From the NCBI RefSeq assembly GCF_029263155.1, contig NZ_JAJCYB010000078.1:1-38922 (forward strand): DNA of 38,922 nucleotides, written 5' to 3'. This document shows, piece by piece, positions 1 through 16,973 of the stretch (position 1 is the stretch's first letter; each line of letters begins with the position of its first letter). The position numbers and the translations under genes were made by a program. Under the pieces are notes generated by a model, which was given only the letters and a program-made list of their open reading frames with translations, did no database searches and was not told where the DNA came from. This stretch comes from Pseudonocardia sp. GTDB taxonomy: Bacteria; Actinomycetota; Actinomycetes; Mycobacteriales; Pseudonocardiaceae.

Positions 1-41
1 CGCCAGCGTTCGTCCTGAGCCAGGATCAAACTCTCCAACAA
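1..41 (-). rRNA. rrs: 16S ribosomal RNA, 5' end only (partial)
   Basis: Read on the minus strand, this is the universally conserved 16S start containing GAGAGTTTGATCCTGGCTCA, followed by GGACGAACGCTGGCG. The gene continues beyond base 1, so only the first ~41 nt are present. The mature 5' end is placed by aligning the bases before GAGTTTGATC with E. coli position 1, so the boundary is good to a few bases. Promoters and processing elements lie to the right (positions 42-423). Confidence 0.95.
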
Positions 42-227
42 AAAAGAGGTTGAAAACCCAACCAAAAACACAACCCACGACACAGTCGCAGGCCAAACAA
101 ACTGGCATAAAACCAATCTCATGATCCCGTATCCACAAAAGGATACAGTTCGACACACTGTTGAGTTCTCAAAAGACACCCGCACACCATCTCGGCTCTT
201 CCGAACCGGATCCGGGGCAACTCTTCC
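42..227 (-). promoter_or_regulatory. rrn leader with boxA-like antitermination element and leader hairpin
   Basis: This transcribed leader lies between the proximal rrn promoter and 16S. At 158-174 (minus strand) is TTTTGAGAACTCAACAG, the conserved element found before actinobacterial 16S genes and linked to antitermination and processing. At 129-146 a 6-bp stem (GTATCC / GGATAC with a six-base loop) sits between that element and the 16S start. The remaining bases before 16S are unusually AT-rich for this genome, with T runs on the minus strand. The role as antitermination and processing leader is known for the family; the exact processing sites are not visible. Confidence 0.7.
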
Positions 228-256
228 AGCTTACATGGTCCTGTCCGCGGAGTCAA
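228..256 (-). promoter_or_regulatory. Proximal rrn promoter (sigma70/HrdB type)
   Basis: On the minus strand, TTGACT (251-256) is followed after exactly 17 bases by TAAGCT (228-233). This is a near-consensus vegetative promoter, oriented toward the 16S gene and upstream of the boxA-like leader. Transcription would start near 220. Confidence 0.75.
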
Positions 257-393
257 ACTCCGCCAGGCCCACATCCGCGCGACCCACCGAAGTGGAGATC
301 CTTGCGGGGTGTCCGCCATCTCCGGGGGCTGACTCTGGGCCGAAGATTTCGTCCCGGTCTGTCGTGCTGCCCGCCGCGCTGGCGACGAGGAGA

Positions 394-423
394 AAGTTAC
401 ACAAGCCCCTGAACGGCAGTCAA
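394..423 (-). promoter_or_regulatory. Distal rrn promoter (sigma70/HrdB type)
   Basis: On the minus strand, TTGACT (418-423) and TAACTT (394-399) are separated by 18 bases. The -35 hexamer is identical to that of the proximal promoter ~165 bp downstream. Tandem promoters before 16S are usual in actinobacteria. The site lies 60 bp past the tyrS stop, so tyrS read-through could also enter the rrn leader; no terminator hairpin is evident between them. Confidence 0.65.
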
Positions 424-483
424 ACCGGGGGGTCCTTTCCGGCGTATGCCCAGCTCAGCGCGCCTGCGAGGGTCGGGACGGCC

Positions 484-1773
484 TCACGGCGCCACCCGCA
501 CGCCGGCGAGGTTCCGCTTGCCACGGCGCACCACGAGCCAGCCACCGGAGAGCAGGTCGCCCTCGGCCGGGCTCCACTGCTCGTCGACGACCTTCGCGTT
601 GTTCACGTACGCGCCGCCCTCCCCCACGGCACGGCGGGCCGCGCCGCGGCTCTCGCTCAGGCCCGTGGCCACCAGCAGGTCGACGATCGTGGGCTGCTCC
701 CCGCGTGTGACGTCGGCGTGCGGGACCTCGCTCAGGGCCGCGTCGAGCGTGCCGGCGTCGAGTTCGCGCAGCTCCCCGCGCCCGAACAGCGCACCGCTGG
801 CCGCCACCACCTGTGCCGTGTGCCGCGCTCCGTGCACCAGGGTGGTCAGCTCGGCGGCGAGGGCGCGCTGACCGGCGCGCAGATGCGGCCGCTCGGCGAC
901 GTCCACCTCGAGCGCCTCGATCTCTTCCCGCGGCAGGAACGTGAACAAGCGCAGGTAGCGACCGACATCGGCGTCCCCGACGTTCACGAAGTACTGGTAC
1001 CAGGCGTACGGCGAGGTCATCCCCGGGTCGAGCCAGATGTTGCCGCCACCGGTGGACTTGCCGAACTTGCGGCCCTCCGCGTCGGTCACCAGTGGCGTCG
1101 TCAGCGCGTGCGCGACACCGCCCTCCACCCGCCGGATGAGCTCCACACCGCCGACGATGTTGCCCCACTGGTCGGACCCGCCGATCTGCAGCCTGCAGCC
1201 GAGCCGCCGGTACAGGTGCAGGTAGTCCTGGCTCTGCAGCAGCAGGTAGCTGAACTCGGTGAAGGACATGCCCTCCGCGGCCAGACGGCGCTTCACCGTC
1301 TCGCGCGCGAGCATGACGTTGATCGAGAAGTGCTTGCCGACGTCGCGCAGGAACTCCAGCGTCGTCTGCGCGCCGGTCCAGTCCAGGTTGTCGACGACCT
1401 GCGCTCCCGTGGGCGAGTCGTCGAACGTGACGAACCGTTCGAGCTGTCCGCGGATGCGTGTCGCCCACTCGGTCACGGTCTCGGCGCTGTTGAGCGACCG
1501 CTCGCCGACGTCCCGGGGGTCACCGATCATGCCCGTGGCTCCGCCCGCGAGGACGATCGGCCGCGCCCCGGCCGCCTGGAACCGCCGCAGGGTCAGCAGC
1601 GGGACGAGGTTGCCCGCGTGCAGGCTCGGCGCCGAGGGGTCGAACCCGCAGTACAGGGTCAGCACCCCGGCACCGAGGTCGCGGCGCAGTGCCTCGCGGT
1701 CGGTGCTCTGCGCGATCAGGCCGCGCCACTCCAGGTCGTCGAGGATGTCGGTGGGGGGGATGTCGGTGCTCAC
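484..1773 (-). CDS. tyrS: Tyrosyl-tRNA synthetase
   Basis: Class Ic aminoacyl-tRNA synthetase that charges tRNA-Tyr in the cytoplasm. The 429-residue length is standard for bacterial TyrRS. The HIGH-equivalent motif HAGN is at residues 52-55 after FDPSAPSL. The KMSKS-equivalent KFGKS is at 236-240, with the family-typical GGSDQWGN segment before it. The C-terminal ~70 residues are an S4-type RNA-binding domain ending in [12 protein letters not shown]. The start is GTG at 1773 with a GGGAAGGA-like ribosome site upstream. It lies 33 bp downstream of the siderophore-binding lipoprotein gene on the same strand and upstream of the rrn operon. The mpg-tyrS neighbourhood matches the M. tuberculosis order, with the lipoprotein gene inserted. 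Confidence 0.97.
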   Translation of the reverse strand: MSTDIPPTDILDDLEWRGLIAQSTDREALRRDLGAGVLTLYCGFDPSAPSLHAGNLVPLLTLRRFQAAGARPIVLAGGATGMIGDPRDVGERSLNSAETVTEWATRIRGQLERFVTFDDSPTGAQVVDNLDWTGAQTTLEFLRDVGKHFSINVMLARETVKRRLAAEGMSFTEFSYLLLQSQDYLHLYRRLGCRLQIGGSDQWGNIVGGVELIRRVEGGVAHALTTPLVTDAEGRKFGKSTGGGNIWLDPGMTSPYAWYQYFVNVGDADVGRYLRLFTFLPREEIEALEVDVAERPHLRAGQRALAAELTTLVHGARHTAQVVAASGALFGRGELRELDAGTLDAALSEVPHADVTRGEQPTIVDLLVATGLSESRGAARRAVGEGGAYVNNAKVVDEQWSPAEGDLLSGGWLVVRRGKRNLAGVRVAP

Positions 1774-1806
1774 ACCCCGATCCTTCCCGAGCGGGCCGGT
1801 GGGTTC

Positions 1807-2817
1807 TCAGCCACCCAGGCGGGCGGCGACCTCACCCGGGACCGTGTCGAGCAACGAGGGCAGGCTGAGCACGCTGCTGAACGACAGCGCGACCCCCTGC
1901 TCGGTCGTGAGGTTGAGTACGCGCCCCTCCTGGCCCACCTGCAGGACGGGGTAGCCGGGCTGCGCCTCCAGCGTCGCGTTCTCCGTGCCGGGGATCTGCA
2001 GCCAGAGGACCACGTCGTTCTCGTCGAGCAGCCCCAACTGCTCGACGCTGATGTCGGCGTAGAACTCCTCGCCCGCGAGGTCGTCGAACGTGGCGGGCAC
2101 GGTGAGCCCGATCGACTCGAGGAAGCGGCCGCGGTTGTCGTCGGAGGACCACACGAAGTAGCTGCCCGCTCCGACGGAGCTCACCGCCGCCACCGCCGCG
2201 GTCCGACCGGCGAGCTGGGGGTACTCCTCGGCGACGGAGTCGAAGCGTGCCTCCAGGTCGTTGACCAGCCGGTCGGCATCCGCGGTGCGCCCGAGCGCCT
2301 GCCCGATGATCCGGGTCGCGTCCTGCCACCCGGTCTGGAAGGGCAGGTCGCCCACCGGCTGGGTGACGACGGGCGCGATCTGCGAGTAGCTGTCGTACTG
2401 GTCCTGCGTCAGGCCGGCCGAGACCCCGATGATCAGGTCGGGATCGAGCGCGGCGATCGCCTCCAGGCTGATCTCCCCGTCGAGGACCTGGGGCTGCCGC
2501 CCCTGGAGCAGCGCGCCGGCCCACGGCCAGGTGGCCGACGGCTTCTTGCCGGTGAACTCGCGGATCCCCACGGGGACGATCCCGAGCGCGAGGATCGCGT
2601 CCTGATCGGTGTATCCGAGTGACACCACGCGTTGCGGCGGCGCGGTGATCTCGGTGGTGCCCAGCGCATGGTCGACCGTGACCGGGAAGCCGGCCGCCGT
2701 CTCCGCAGCGGGTTCGGCACCCGGTGCGGGTGCCCCTCCGCAGGCCGCGAGCACGAGGGCGAGGCCGGCCAGCAGGGCCGGGAGGACGGATCCGCGAGGA
2801 CGGCGACGTTCGAGCAC
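1807..2817 (-). CDS. Iron-siderophore ABC transporter substrate-binding lipoprotein
   Basis: A 336-residue FecB/FhuD-type periplasmic-binding protein expected to capture ferric siderophore at the outer face of the membrane. The N-terminus is a lipoprotein signal: basic RRRPR, a hydrophobic run, then LAAC with the lipidated cysteine at residue 26. The body has the family features: VVSLGYTDQDAILALGIVPVG, then EAIAALDPDLIIG, and a C-terminal lobe with DENDVVLWL. The GTG at 2817 is chosen because the same frame stays open upstream to 2913 but that extension is not signal-like, overlaps mpg, and would swallow an iron box. A -10-like TAGCCT lies exactly 7 nt before this GTG, suggesting leaderless translation. 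No permease or ATPase genes adjoin it, so it must use a transporter encoded elsewhere. Iron-repressed expression is inferred. Confidence 0.88.
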   Translation of the reverse strand: MLERRRPRGSVLPALLAGLALVLAACGGAPAPGAEPAAETAAGFPVTVDHALGTTEITAPPQRVVSLGYTDQDAILALGIVPVGIREFTGKKPSATWPWAGALLQGRQPQVLDGEISLEAIAALDPDLIIGVSAGLTQDQYDSYSQIAPVVTQPVGDLPFQTGWQDATRIIGQALGRTADADRLVNDLEARFDSVAEEYPQLAGRTAAVAAVSSVGAGSYFVWSSDDNRGRFLESIGLTVPATFDDLAGEEFYADISVEQLGLLDENDVVLWLQIPGTENATLEAQPGYPVLQVGQEGRVLNLTTEQGVALSFSSVLSLPSLLDTVPGEVAARLGG

Positions 2818-2822
2818 CCTGA

Positions 2823-2841
2823 GGAGGCTAGCCTTGCCTAC
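2823..2841 (-). promoter_or_regulatory. IdeR/DtxR-type iron box over a -10 element
   Basis: The minus strand reads GTAGGCAAGGCTAGCCTCC. It matches the IdeR consensus TTAGGTTAGGCTAACCTAA at 13 of 19 positions, including both GG/CC cores. The right half contains TAGCCT (2825-2830), the likely -10 of the lipoprotein gene, 7 nt before its GTG. Its left half includes the TAG stop codon of mpg. Iron-bound IdeR here would block RNA polymerase directly. That regulatory role is inferred from the site and the gene's function. Confidence 0.6.
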
Positions 2842-3454
2842 CCTGGACGTCCAGCACGGGCCGATCGCCGGTAGACGCTCACCGCGGGCTCCCCGTCGAT
2901 CCAGAACCGCCACGGCACGTCATGGGCGGCGGACACCCCGACCCGCGGTCCGGTGCGCACCGATCCCGGATCGACGGGCGGGCCGGTCAGGATGCGCACC
3001 GGAGAGGTGCCGCTGGTCACATCGACGCCGTTCTGCTCGCGGGTGAGGCCGAGCACGGACGCCAGCCGGGCCGGCCCGCGGGCCAGGTCCGCGTCCCGTC
3101 GGGCGGTCGGGCGCCGGGCCCGCGCGTGTCCCAGGTCGCTGACGACCTCACCGGCCCGCAGCAGGACCGCGCCCGCGTCCCCGTCGGCCAGGCAGGACAC
3201 GTTGGCGCAGAAGTGCATCCCGTAGACGAAGTAGACGTACAGGTGCCCGGCCGGACCGAACATCACCGCGTTGCGCGGTGTGCGGCCCCGGAAGCTGTGC
3301 GACGCCGGGTCGTCGGCACCGCGGTACGCCTCGACCTCGACGAGACGCACCGCGACGGTGCCGCCCGGCGTGTCGGCCTCCACGGTGCACCCCAGCAACC
3401 GCACGGCCGCCACGGCGACGTCGGCGGCCAGCTCCTCGCGCGGCAGGAGCGCCC

Positions 3455-3458
<4 letters not shown>
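2838..3458 (-). CDS. mpg: 3-methyladenine DNA glycosylase (AAG/Mpg family)
   Basis: A 206-residue monofunctional purine DNA glycosylase that excises alkylated bases to start base-excision repair. Family landmarks: RLVEVEAYRGADDPASHSF (catalytic Glu region and the HSFRG loop), RNAVMFGPAGHLYVYFVYG, and the Arg/Gly-rich GPARLASVLGL segment. The GTG at 3458 overlaps the TGA of the upstream aminotransferase (GTGA), implying translational coupling. The frame stays open further upstream, but that part only shadows the aminotransferase. The stop codon is embedded in the iron box of the next gene. As last gene of the long arginine-operon transcript, it may be expressed with biosynthesis genes rather than by damage. 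In M. tuberculosis mpg is also next to tyrS. Confidence 0.9.
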
Positions 3459-7553
<4,095 letters not shown>

Positions 7554-8039
7554 TCACAGATCGCGCAGGAGCGCGACGAGTTCGGCGCCGGAGAGTGGCT
7601 CGCGGGCCACCACCAGCAGGGTGTCGTCGCCGGCGATGGTGCCGACGACGTCGTGCAGCGCGGCGCGGTCCAACGCGCTGGCCAGGTAGTGCGCGCCGCC
7701 GGGTGGCGTGCGCAGGACCGCCAGGTTCCCACTCGCATCCGCCGACACGAGCAGGTCCCCCAGCAACCGAGCCAGGCGGACGGTGCCGCCCTCGATACCG
7801 CGTACCGGGCTGCCGTCGTCCGGGATGACGTAGACGGGCGTGCCGCCGTCGGCCCCGCGGAGCTTGACCGCGCCCAGCTCGTCCAGGTCGCGCGAGAGGG
7901 TGGCCTGGGTGGTGCCGATGCCGTCGGACTCCAGCAGGCCCAGCAGCTCGCTCTGGCTGTGCACCCGGTGCTGTGTGATCAGCTCGACGATCCGGGCCTG
8001 GCGCGAGACGCGCGACCGGCCGCCCTGGACCGCGGTCAT
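7554..8039 (-). CDS. argR: Arginine repressor
   Basis: A 161-residue ArgR/AhrC transcription factor. The N-terminal winged helix (~12-75) has [10 protein letters not shown] and the recognition segment [16 protein letters not shown]. The C-terminal domain (~90-160) includes the conserved stretch around [12 protein letters not shown], where hexamerisation and arginine binding occur. With arginine it should repress the operon it sits in through the ARG boxes at 13226-13259. It starts 10 bp after argF ends and precedes argG, the usual actinobacterial position. Confidence 0.96.
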   Translation of the reverse strand: MTAVQGGRSRVSRQARIVELITQHRVHSQSELLGLLESDGIGTTQATLSRDLDELGAVKLRGADGGTPVYVIPDDGSPVRGIEGGTVRLARLLGDLLVSADASGNLAVLRTPPGGAHYLASALDRAALHDVVGTIAGDDTLLVVAREPLSGAELVALLRDL

Positions 8040-8049
8040 CGCGGCCCGC

Positions 8050-10143
<2,094 letters not shown>

Positions 10144-10147
<4 letters not shown>

Positions 10148-11035
10148 GGGATCACCATCGTTCCGACTCCCTCGTGGGTGAACACTTCCAGCAGGACCGA
10201 GTGCGGGACCCGGCCGTCGATCACGTGGGCCTGGCCCACCCCGCCGCGCACCGCCCGCAGGCAGGCCTCCATCTTCGGCGCCATGCCCGATTCCAGGCCG
10301 GGGAGCAGCGGCTCCAGCTCGGCCGCCGTGAGCTCGCTGATCACCGACTCCGGGTCGGGGTAGTTCGCGAACAACCCCGCCACGTCGGTGAGCACAACCA
10401 GCTTCGCCGCGTCGAGCGCTGCGGCCAGTGCGGCGGCGGCGCTGTCGGCGTTGATGTTGTAGACCTGCCCGTCGACGTCGGGCGCGATGCCCGCGACCAC
10501 CGGGATGCGGCCTGCGCGCACGATGTCGAGCACGGCGTCCGGGCTGACCTGCACGACGTCGCCGACCAGCCCGATGTCGACGGCCTCGCCCCCGACGAGC
10601 GCGGTGCGCTTCTCCGCGGTGAACAGCCCGGCGTCCTCGCCGGACAGGCCGACCGCGTACGGGCCGTGCTGGTTGATCAGGCCGACGAGCTCGCGCCCGA
10701 CCTGGCCGACCAGCACCATGCGCACCACGTCGATCGTCTCCGGGGTGGTGACGCGCAGCCCGCCGCGGAACTCCCCGGGCAGGCCCAGCCGCGTCAGCAT
10801 GGTGCTGATCTGCGGACCGCCGCCGTGCACGACCACCGGATGGATGCCGGCCAGGCGCAGGAAGACCATGTCGCGGGCGAAGGCCTGCTTGAGCTCCTCG
10901 TCGACCATGGCGTTGCCGCCGTACTTGACGACGACGACCCGCCCGTGGAAACGCTGCAGCCACGGCAGCGCCTCGGCGAGGATGGCGGCCTTCTCACCGG
11001 CTCGGGCGAGCCGCTGTTCGAGAGGGTCGCGCCCG

Positions 11036-11052
<17 letters not shown>
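10144..11052 (-). CDS. argB: Acetylglutamate kinase
   Basis: Phosphorylates N-acetylglutamate, the usual point of arginine feedback. The 302-residue amino-acid kinase has [11 protein letters not shown] at the N-terminal nucleotide site, [10 protein letters not shown], and a C-terminal [25 protein letters not shown]. An N-terminal helix ([20 protein letters not shown]) precedes the kinase core, a feature of arginine-sensitive hexameric forms, so feedback inhibition is likely. The GTG at 11052 is chosen for the GGAGGAG ribosome site 5 nt upstream. This start lies 17 bp inside argJ. Confidence 0.96.
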
Positions 11053-13978
<2,926 letters not shown>

Positions 13979-14217
13979 GCGGTGCCGCACCGTCGGCACC
14001 GGCAGATCGTGCCGAGGACCGGCCGCCGGGTCCGGGGGCGCGGGGCACCGGCCGCGGGACACCGCGGCGCCCTATCCGGCCCGGCCGGCCCGGAGGTCAC
14101 CGACCGCCGCAGGATCCGGGATACCGACGCCCTCGGGTATGCAGGTCCGGTCAGGCGGGCGCGGAGGTTGTCCGGAACGGCCACGGAGGACCCCGCACGC
14201 GGGCTACCGTCGCCGCC

Positions 14218-14805
14218 GTGAGGGGACGTCGAAGCGCCGTGCTGCCGGCCGCTGTGTACGTGGCGGCATTCCTGCTGGCCGGCTGCACCACGGCGGTGCC
14301 CGGCACCGGCTCGCCCGCCCCCGGCCCGGCCCCTCCCCCGTCGACGTCGGCGGCGGACCCGACCCCCTCGGCCCCCACGCGCAGCGCATTGGCGGCCGAC
14401 GTGCTGGCCGACGAGTGCCTGCTCGACGCGCTCGGGTTCAGCGCGTTGCTGGGCCGTCCGGTCCTTCCGCCGGAGCAGGGCGAGGTGGAGCGCGCCGACG
14501 GGTCGAGCAGTTCCAGCTGCGTGGCCGAGTCGGCCCGCGGGTTCCCCGACCCGCTCGCCGCCGTCAACGTCTACGAGCCGCGAGCGGGCACCCCGGCCGA
14601 CTTCGTGCGTGCCGGTCCACCGCAGGGGCGGCGGGAGCTGAGCGGGGTGGGCGAGGCCGCCGTGCTCGTCGACACCGCTCCCGGCGTCACCATGCAGCTC
14701 GCCGCCACGCGCTACGTCGTCACCATCGCGGTGCTCGACGGCGCGCCGTCCGACGACGCGTGGCGGGCCGCGGGCGCCGCCGCACTGGCCGCCCTCCCCA
14801 CGTAG
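14218..14805 (+). CDS. Small secreted lipoprotein of unknown function (DUF3558-like architecture)
   Basis: A 195-residue predicted lipoprotein. The signal is RGRRSAVLPAAVYVAAFLLAGC, split here as a basic head and hydrophobic core ending in the lipobox LAGC. A low-complexity Pro/Ser/Thr linker (PGTGSPAPGPAPPPSTSAA) spaces the globular part from the membrane. Two cysteines in the mature domain (DECLLDALG and SSCVAES) could form a disulphide. The layout resembles actinobacterial DUF3558 proteins, but I do not assign it firmly. GTG at 14218 follows TACCGT (14205-14210) by 7 nt, again leaderless-looking. It is preceded by ~240 bp without a gene after alkD, in which I see nothing convincing. Confidence 0.75.
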   Translation: MRGRRSAVLPAAVYVAAFLLAGCTTAVPGTGSPAPGPAPPPSTSAADPTPSAPTRSALAADVLADECLLDALGFSALLGRPVLPPEQGEVERADGSSSSSCVAESARGFPDPLAAVNVYEPRAGTPADFVRAGPPQGRRELSGVGEAAVLVDTAPGVTMQLAATRYVVTIAVLDGAPSDDAWRAAGAAALAALPT

Positions 14806-15033
14806 CGATGGGACACCGGGTGGCCGCCCACCTGCGCCCGACGGGGGCGTGGCCCCCCGAGCGGTCACGCTCCCGGGCCCGCCGCGGCGCGGCCCGGTAC
14901 GGGGAGGTCCGGTGAGCGGACGTGGTACGGCGCGGGGGACCCGGTCGCGCCGGACCCGGTCGGCGTCCGGCGGCACCGGCCACCGGGACCCGGCACCCCC
15001 GGGACCCCGGCCCGCAGCCAGGCACCTCCACAC

Positions 15034-15065
15034 CCGGCACCCCGGCACCCCGGCACCCCGGCAAC
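15034..15065. repeat. Octamer tandem repeat, four units
   Basis: Four head-to-tail copies of CCGGCACC (the last ends GCAAC) lie within a very GC-rich, low-complexity stretch. It sits in the ~700 bp gene-free region between the lipoprotein gene (ends 14805) and the carboxylesterase (ends 15506). Apart from this, the two palindromes and the kinase-like remnant, I see no coding or RNA gene in that gap. Confidence 0.75.
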
Positions 15066-15148
15066 CGTGCACCCCCGGCCCCGGGGGGACCCGGCAGCAC
15101 CGGGGACCCGGGGGCTGGGCGCTGCCGCCGCCGGGCCGGGCGCCGTGG

Positions 15149-15211
15149 TGATCGACGAACGGGAACGGGCGGGCGTGCTCCACCCCGCCCGACGTTCCCT
15201 GACGCCGATCA
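15149..15211. repeat. 63-bp palindromic intergenic repeat, copy A1
   Basis: An imperfect inverted repeat starting TGATC and ending GATCA. Left arm TGATCGACGAACGGGAACG; the right arm read on the minus strand is TGATCGGCGTCAGGGAACG (15 of 19 match). The 25-base centre is itself partly self-complementary (GGCGGG...CCCGCC). It has the same length and arm consensus as the copies at 15231 and 34007. Confidence 0.75.
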
Positions 15212-15230
15212 TGACGGGGCGGCGACGCCA

Positions 15231-15293
15231 TGATCGTCGTGCCGGAACCCACGAGCGTGCCCGGACGCGCGCCCGGTGCCGAACCGCTGATCA
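15231..15293. repeat. 63-bp palindromic intergenic repeat, copy A2
   Basis: Begins TGATC and ends GATCA exactly 63 bp apart. Left arm TGATCGTCGTGCCGGAACC; right arm on the minus strand TGATCAGCGGTTCGGCACC. It lies 19 bp after the previous copy. Left arms here and at 34007 differ at a single position (TGC versus TTC), although they lie ~19 kb apart. Confidence 0.75.
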
Positions 15294-15432
15294 CCACTGC
15301 GGCCGACGGCGCCACGGCCCCCGCCGACCCCGCCGCATGAGCCGACCCCGGCCGACACTGGCCTGCCCGGCCCACCCCGGCCCGCGCGCCGACCCCGCCA
15401 GCTCCCTCGCCCCGGCCGCCCCGGCAAACCCC

Positions 15433-15485
15433 GGCTACCTCGCTCCCGAGCAGGTGCGCGGTGAGACCGCGGGCCCTGCGGCCGC
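15433..15485 (+). pseudogene. Ser/Thr protein kinase fragment (activation-segment remnant)
   Basis: One plus-strand frame reads GYLAPEQVRGETAGPAA. This is the P+1-loop/APE motif region of bacterial Ser/Thr kinases, whose family typically has GTxxYLAPEQVRGE followed by GPAADVYALG. The match begins abruptly after a Pro/Ala-rich non-kinase stretch and is lost after GPAA, just before the carboxylesterase stop codon at 15506. No catalytic HRDxKPxN or Gly-rich loop is visible nearby. It is read as a relic of a deleted kinase gene. Chance in GC-rich DNA is the alternative. Confidence 0.4.
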
Positions 15486-15505
15486 GTCGGCAACCCCCGG
15501 CCGCG

Positions 15506-16951
15506 TCAGCGGATCCCGGCCCACAGCTCCCGGATCGCGCCGCGGGGGTCGGTCTGCGTCTCGATCACATCGCCGAAGCGGCGGACCCGGCGCGCCTCGC
15601 CGTACGGCTCCCAGCCGGGGTCACCGGTCCGGGCGAAACCGACCCACGCCGCGTGCATCGCGTCGGCGAGGGCCTGCGGCGCGTCGTCGCCGCTCAGCAT
15701 GGTTCCCGCGGCCAGGGTGTCGAACACGAACCCCAGTTCCAGGGCGTGGCACGAACCGAGCCGACCGCCGAGCACCGGGGTGACCCAGTCGAACTCGTAG
15801 ACGTGGGCGCGGCCGTGCGCCTCGGCGAGCCGCAGCGCGGGCAGCCGGAAGAACCAGTCCGTCATGACGTCGGCGAGCACGAGACCCGGGTTGTCGTGCA
15901 GTGCGCGATAGTGCCCGAGGGCACCGGCCGGCAGCCGGTACGCGGCGGCGACGGCCTCGAGCCGCTCGTCGGTGACCCGGTCGAGGCCGCCCGGTGGCAC
16001 CAGGAAGAACCGGTGCTCGTCGCAGTTGGTGCCGATCATGACGTCGACGTCGGGGTTCGCCGCCCGCGTCGGCGGCACGGGCAGCACCTCCCCGTCCACG
16101 ACGGGCTCGAACATCATCTGGTTGGCCGTGATCTCGCCCCACCGGCCGGGGTCGGGGGCCTGGGCGAGCTGGAGGGCGAGAGCCTGCTGCGCCGCCACGA
16201 GCCGCTCCGGCGACACCGTCGACAGCGACGCGACGGACGGCTGCGCGCCCACCTCGTCGGCGACGTACCCGGCGACCTTCGTGGCCGTGGCCGGGGTGAG
16301 GGTGTGGTGCGCGGCACCGCTCTGCAGGATCGCGCGGCGGAACAGCCCGGCCGCCGACGGCATGGCCAGGAGCGCGCCCACGCTCATCGCACCCGCCGAC
16401 TCCCCGAACACCGTGACGTTCCCCGGGTCGCCGCCGAACGCGGCGATGTTGTCGCGCACCCAGGTGAGCGCCGCGACCTGGTCGAGCAGGCCGAGGTTGG
16501 GGGTGCCGTCGGGGAGCAGCAGGAAGCCCTCGGCTCCGAGCCGGTAGTTGACGCCGACCAGCACGACGCCGTCGCGGGCGAACGCGGTCCCGTCGTACAC
16601 CGGGATCGAGTTGGACCCGTTCACGAACGCTCCGCCATGGATCCAGACCATCACCGGCAGCCCGGCGGCGCCCGGGTCCGGCGTCCAGACGTTGACGTTC
16701 AGGCACTCCTCCCCCGGGATCGTGACGACCGGCAGGAGGTCGGAGAACGGCGGCGGGTAGCCGGGTGCCGGTGCCGTCGGGCCGTGCTCGAGCGCGTCGC
16801 GCACGCCGTCCCACGGCGTGACGGGTCCGGGGGGCCGGAACCGGCCGGCCCCGAACGGCGCGGCGGCGTAGGGGATGCCGAGGAACGACGTGACGCCGCC
16901 GACCGTGCGGCCGCGGACCTCGCCGGAGAGGGTCTTCACCTGGGAGTGCAT
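15506..16951 (-). CDS. Type B carboxylesterase (alpha/beta hydrolase)
   Basis: A 481-residue carboxylesterase/lipase family protein expected to hydrolyse carboxylic esters. The oxyanion-hole HGGAF is at 105-109 and the nucleophile elbow GESAG at 183-187, with Ser185 catalytic; the segment ECLNVNVWTP is typical of type B esterases. The acid (Glu/Asp) and His complete the triad in the C-terminal third; a His is present in SCHALELGFVF. No signal peptide is seen, so it is likely cytoplasmic. ATG at 16951; 22 bp after pheT on the same strand. A TAGGAC sequence lies 7 nt upstream, a poor but correctly placed -10. The physiological substrate is unknown. Confidence 0.9.
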   Translation of the reverse strand: MHSQVKTLSGEVRGRTVGGVTSFLGIPYAAAPFGAGRFRPPGPVTPWDGVRDALEHGPTAPAPGYPPPFSDLLPVVTIPGEECLNVNVWTPDPGAAGLPVMVWIHGGAFVNGSNSIPVYDGTAFARDGVVLVGVNYRLGAEGFLLLPDGTPNLGLLDQVAALTWVRDNIAAFGGDPGNVTVFGESAGAMSVGALLAMPSAAGLFRRAILQSGAAHHTLTPATATKVAGYVADEVGAQPSVASLSTVSPERLVAAQQALALQLAQAPDPGRWGEITANQMMFEPVVDGEVLPVPPTRAANPDVDVMIGTNCDEHRFFLVPPGGLDRVTDERLEAVAAAYRLPAGALGHYRALHDNPGLVLADVMTDWFFRLPALRLAEAHGRAHVYEFDWVTPVLGGRLGSCHALELGFVFDTLAAGTMLSGDDAPQALADAMHAAWVGFARTGDPGWEPYGEARRVRRFGDVIETQTDPRGAIRELWAGIR

Positions 16952-16973
16952 GCCCCCAGTCCTACCCGATGGA

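Noticed and set aside
42..483. tRNA gene near the rrn operon
   Set aside because: No cloverleaf or TTCGAATC-like T-arm was seen; the segment is explained by promoters and leader elements.
121..2622. An 833-codon plus-strand open frame over tyrS and the lipoprotein gene
   Set aside because: It is antisense to two clear protein families. The translation is Arg/Ala/Pro-rich without motifs, a common artefact in high-GC DNA.
13979..14217. Possible small RNA or short gene between alkD and the lipoprotein gene
   Set aside because: Only GC-rich sequence with weak self-complementarity; no promoter-terminator pair or convincing frame.
15034..15065. CRISPR-like array
   Set aside because: The units are 8 bp and directly adjacent, with no spacers and no cas genes in the window.
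14806..15505. Small GC-rich open frames in the gene-free stretch
   Set aside because: They are repetitive Pro/Gly/Arg translations in several frames at once, with no start context; only the kinase-like segment stood out.
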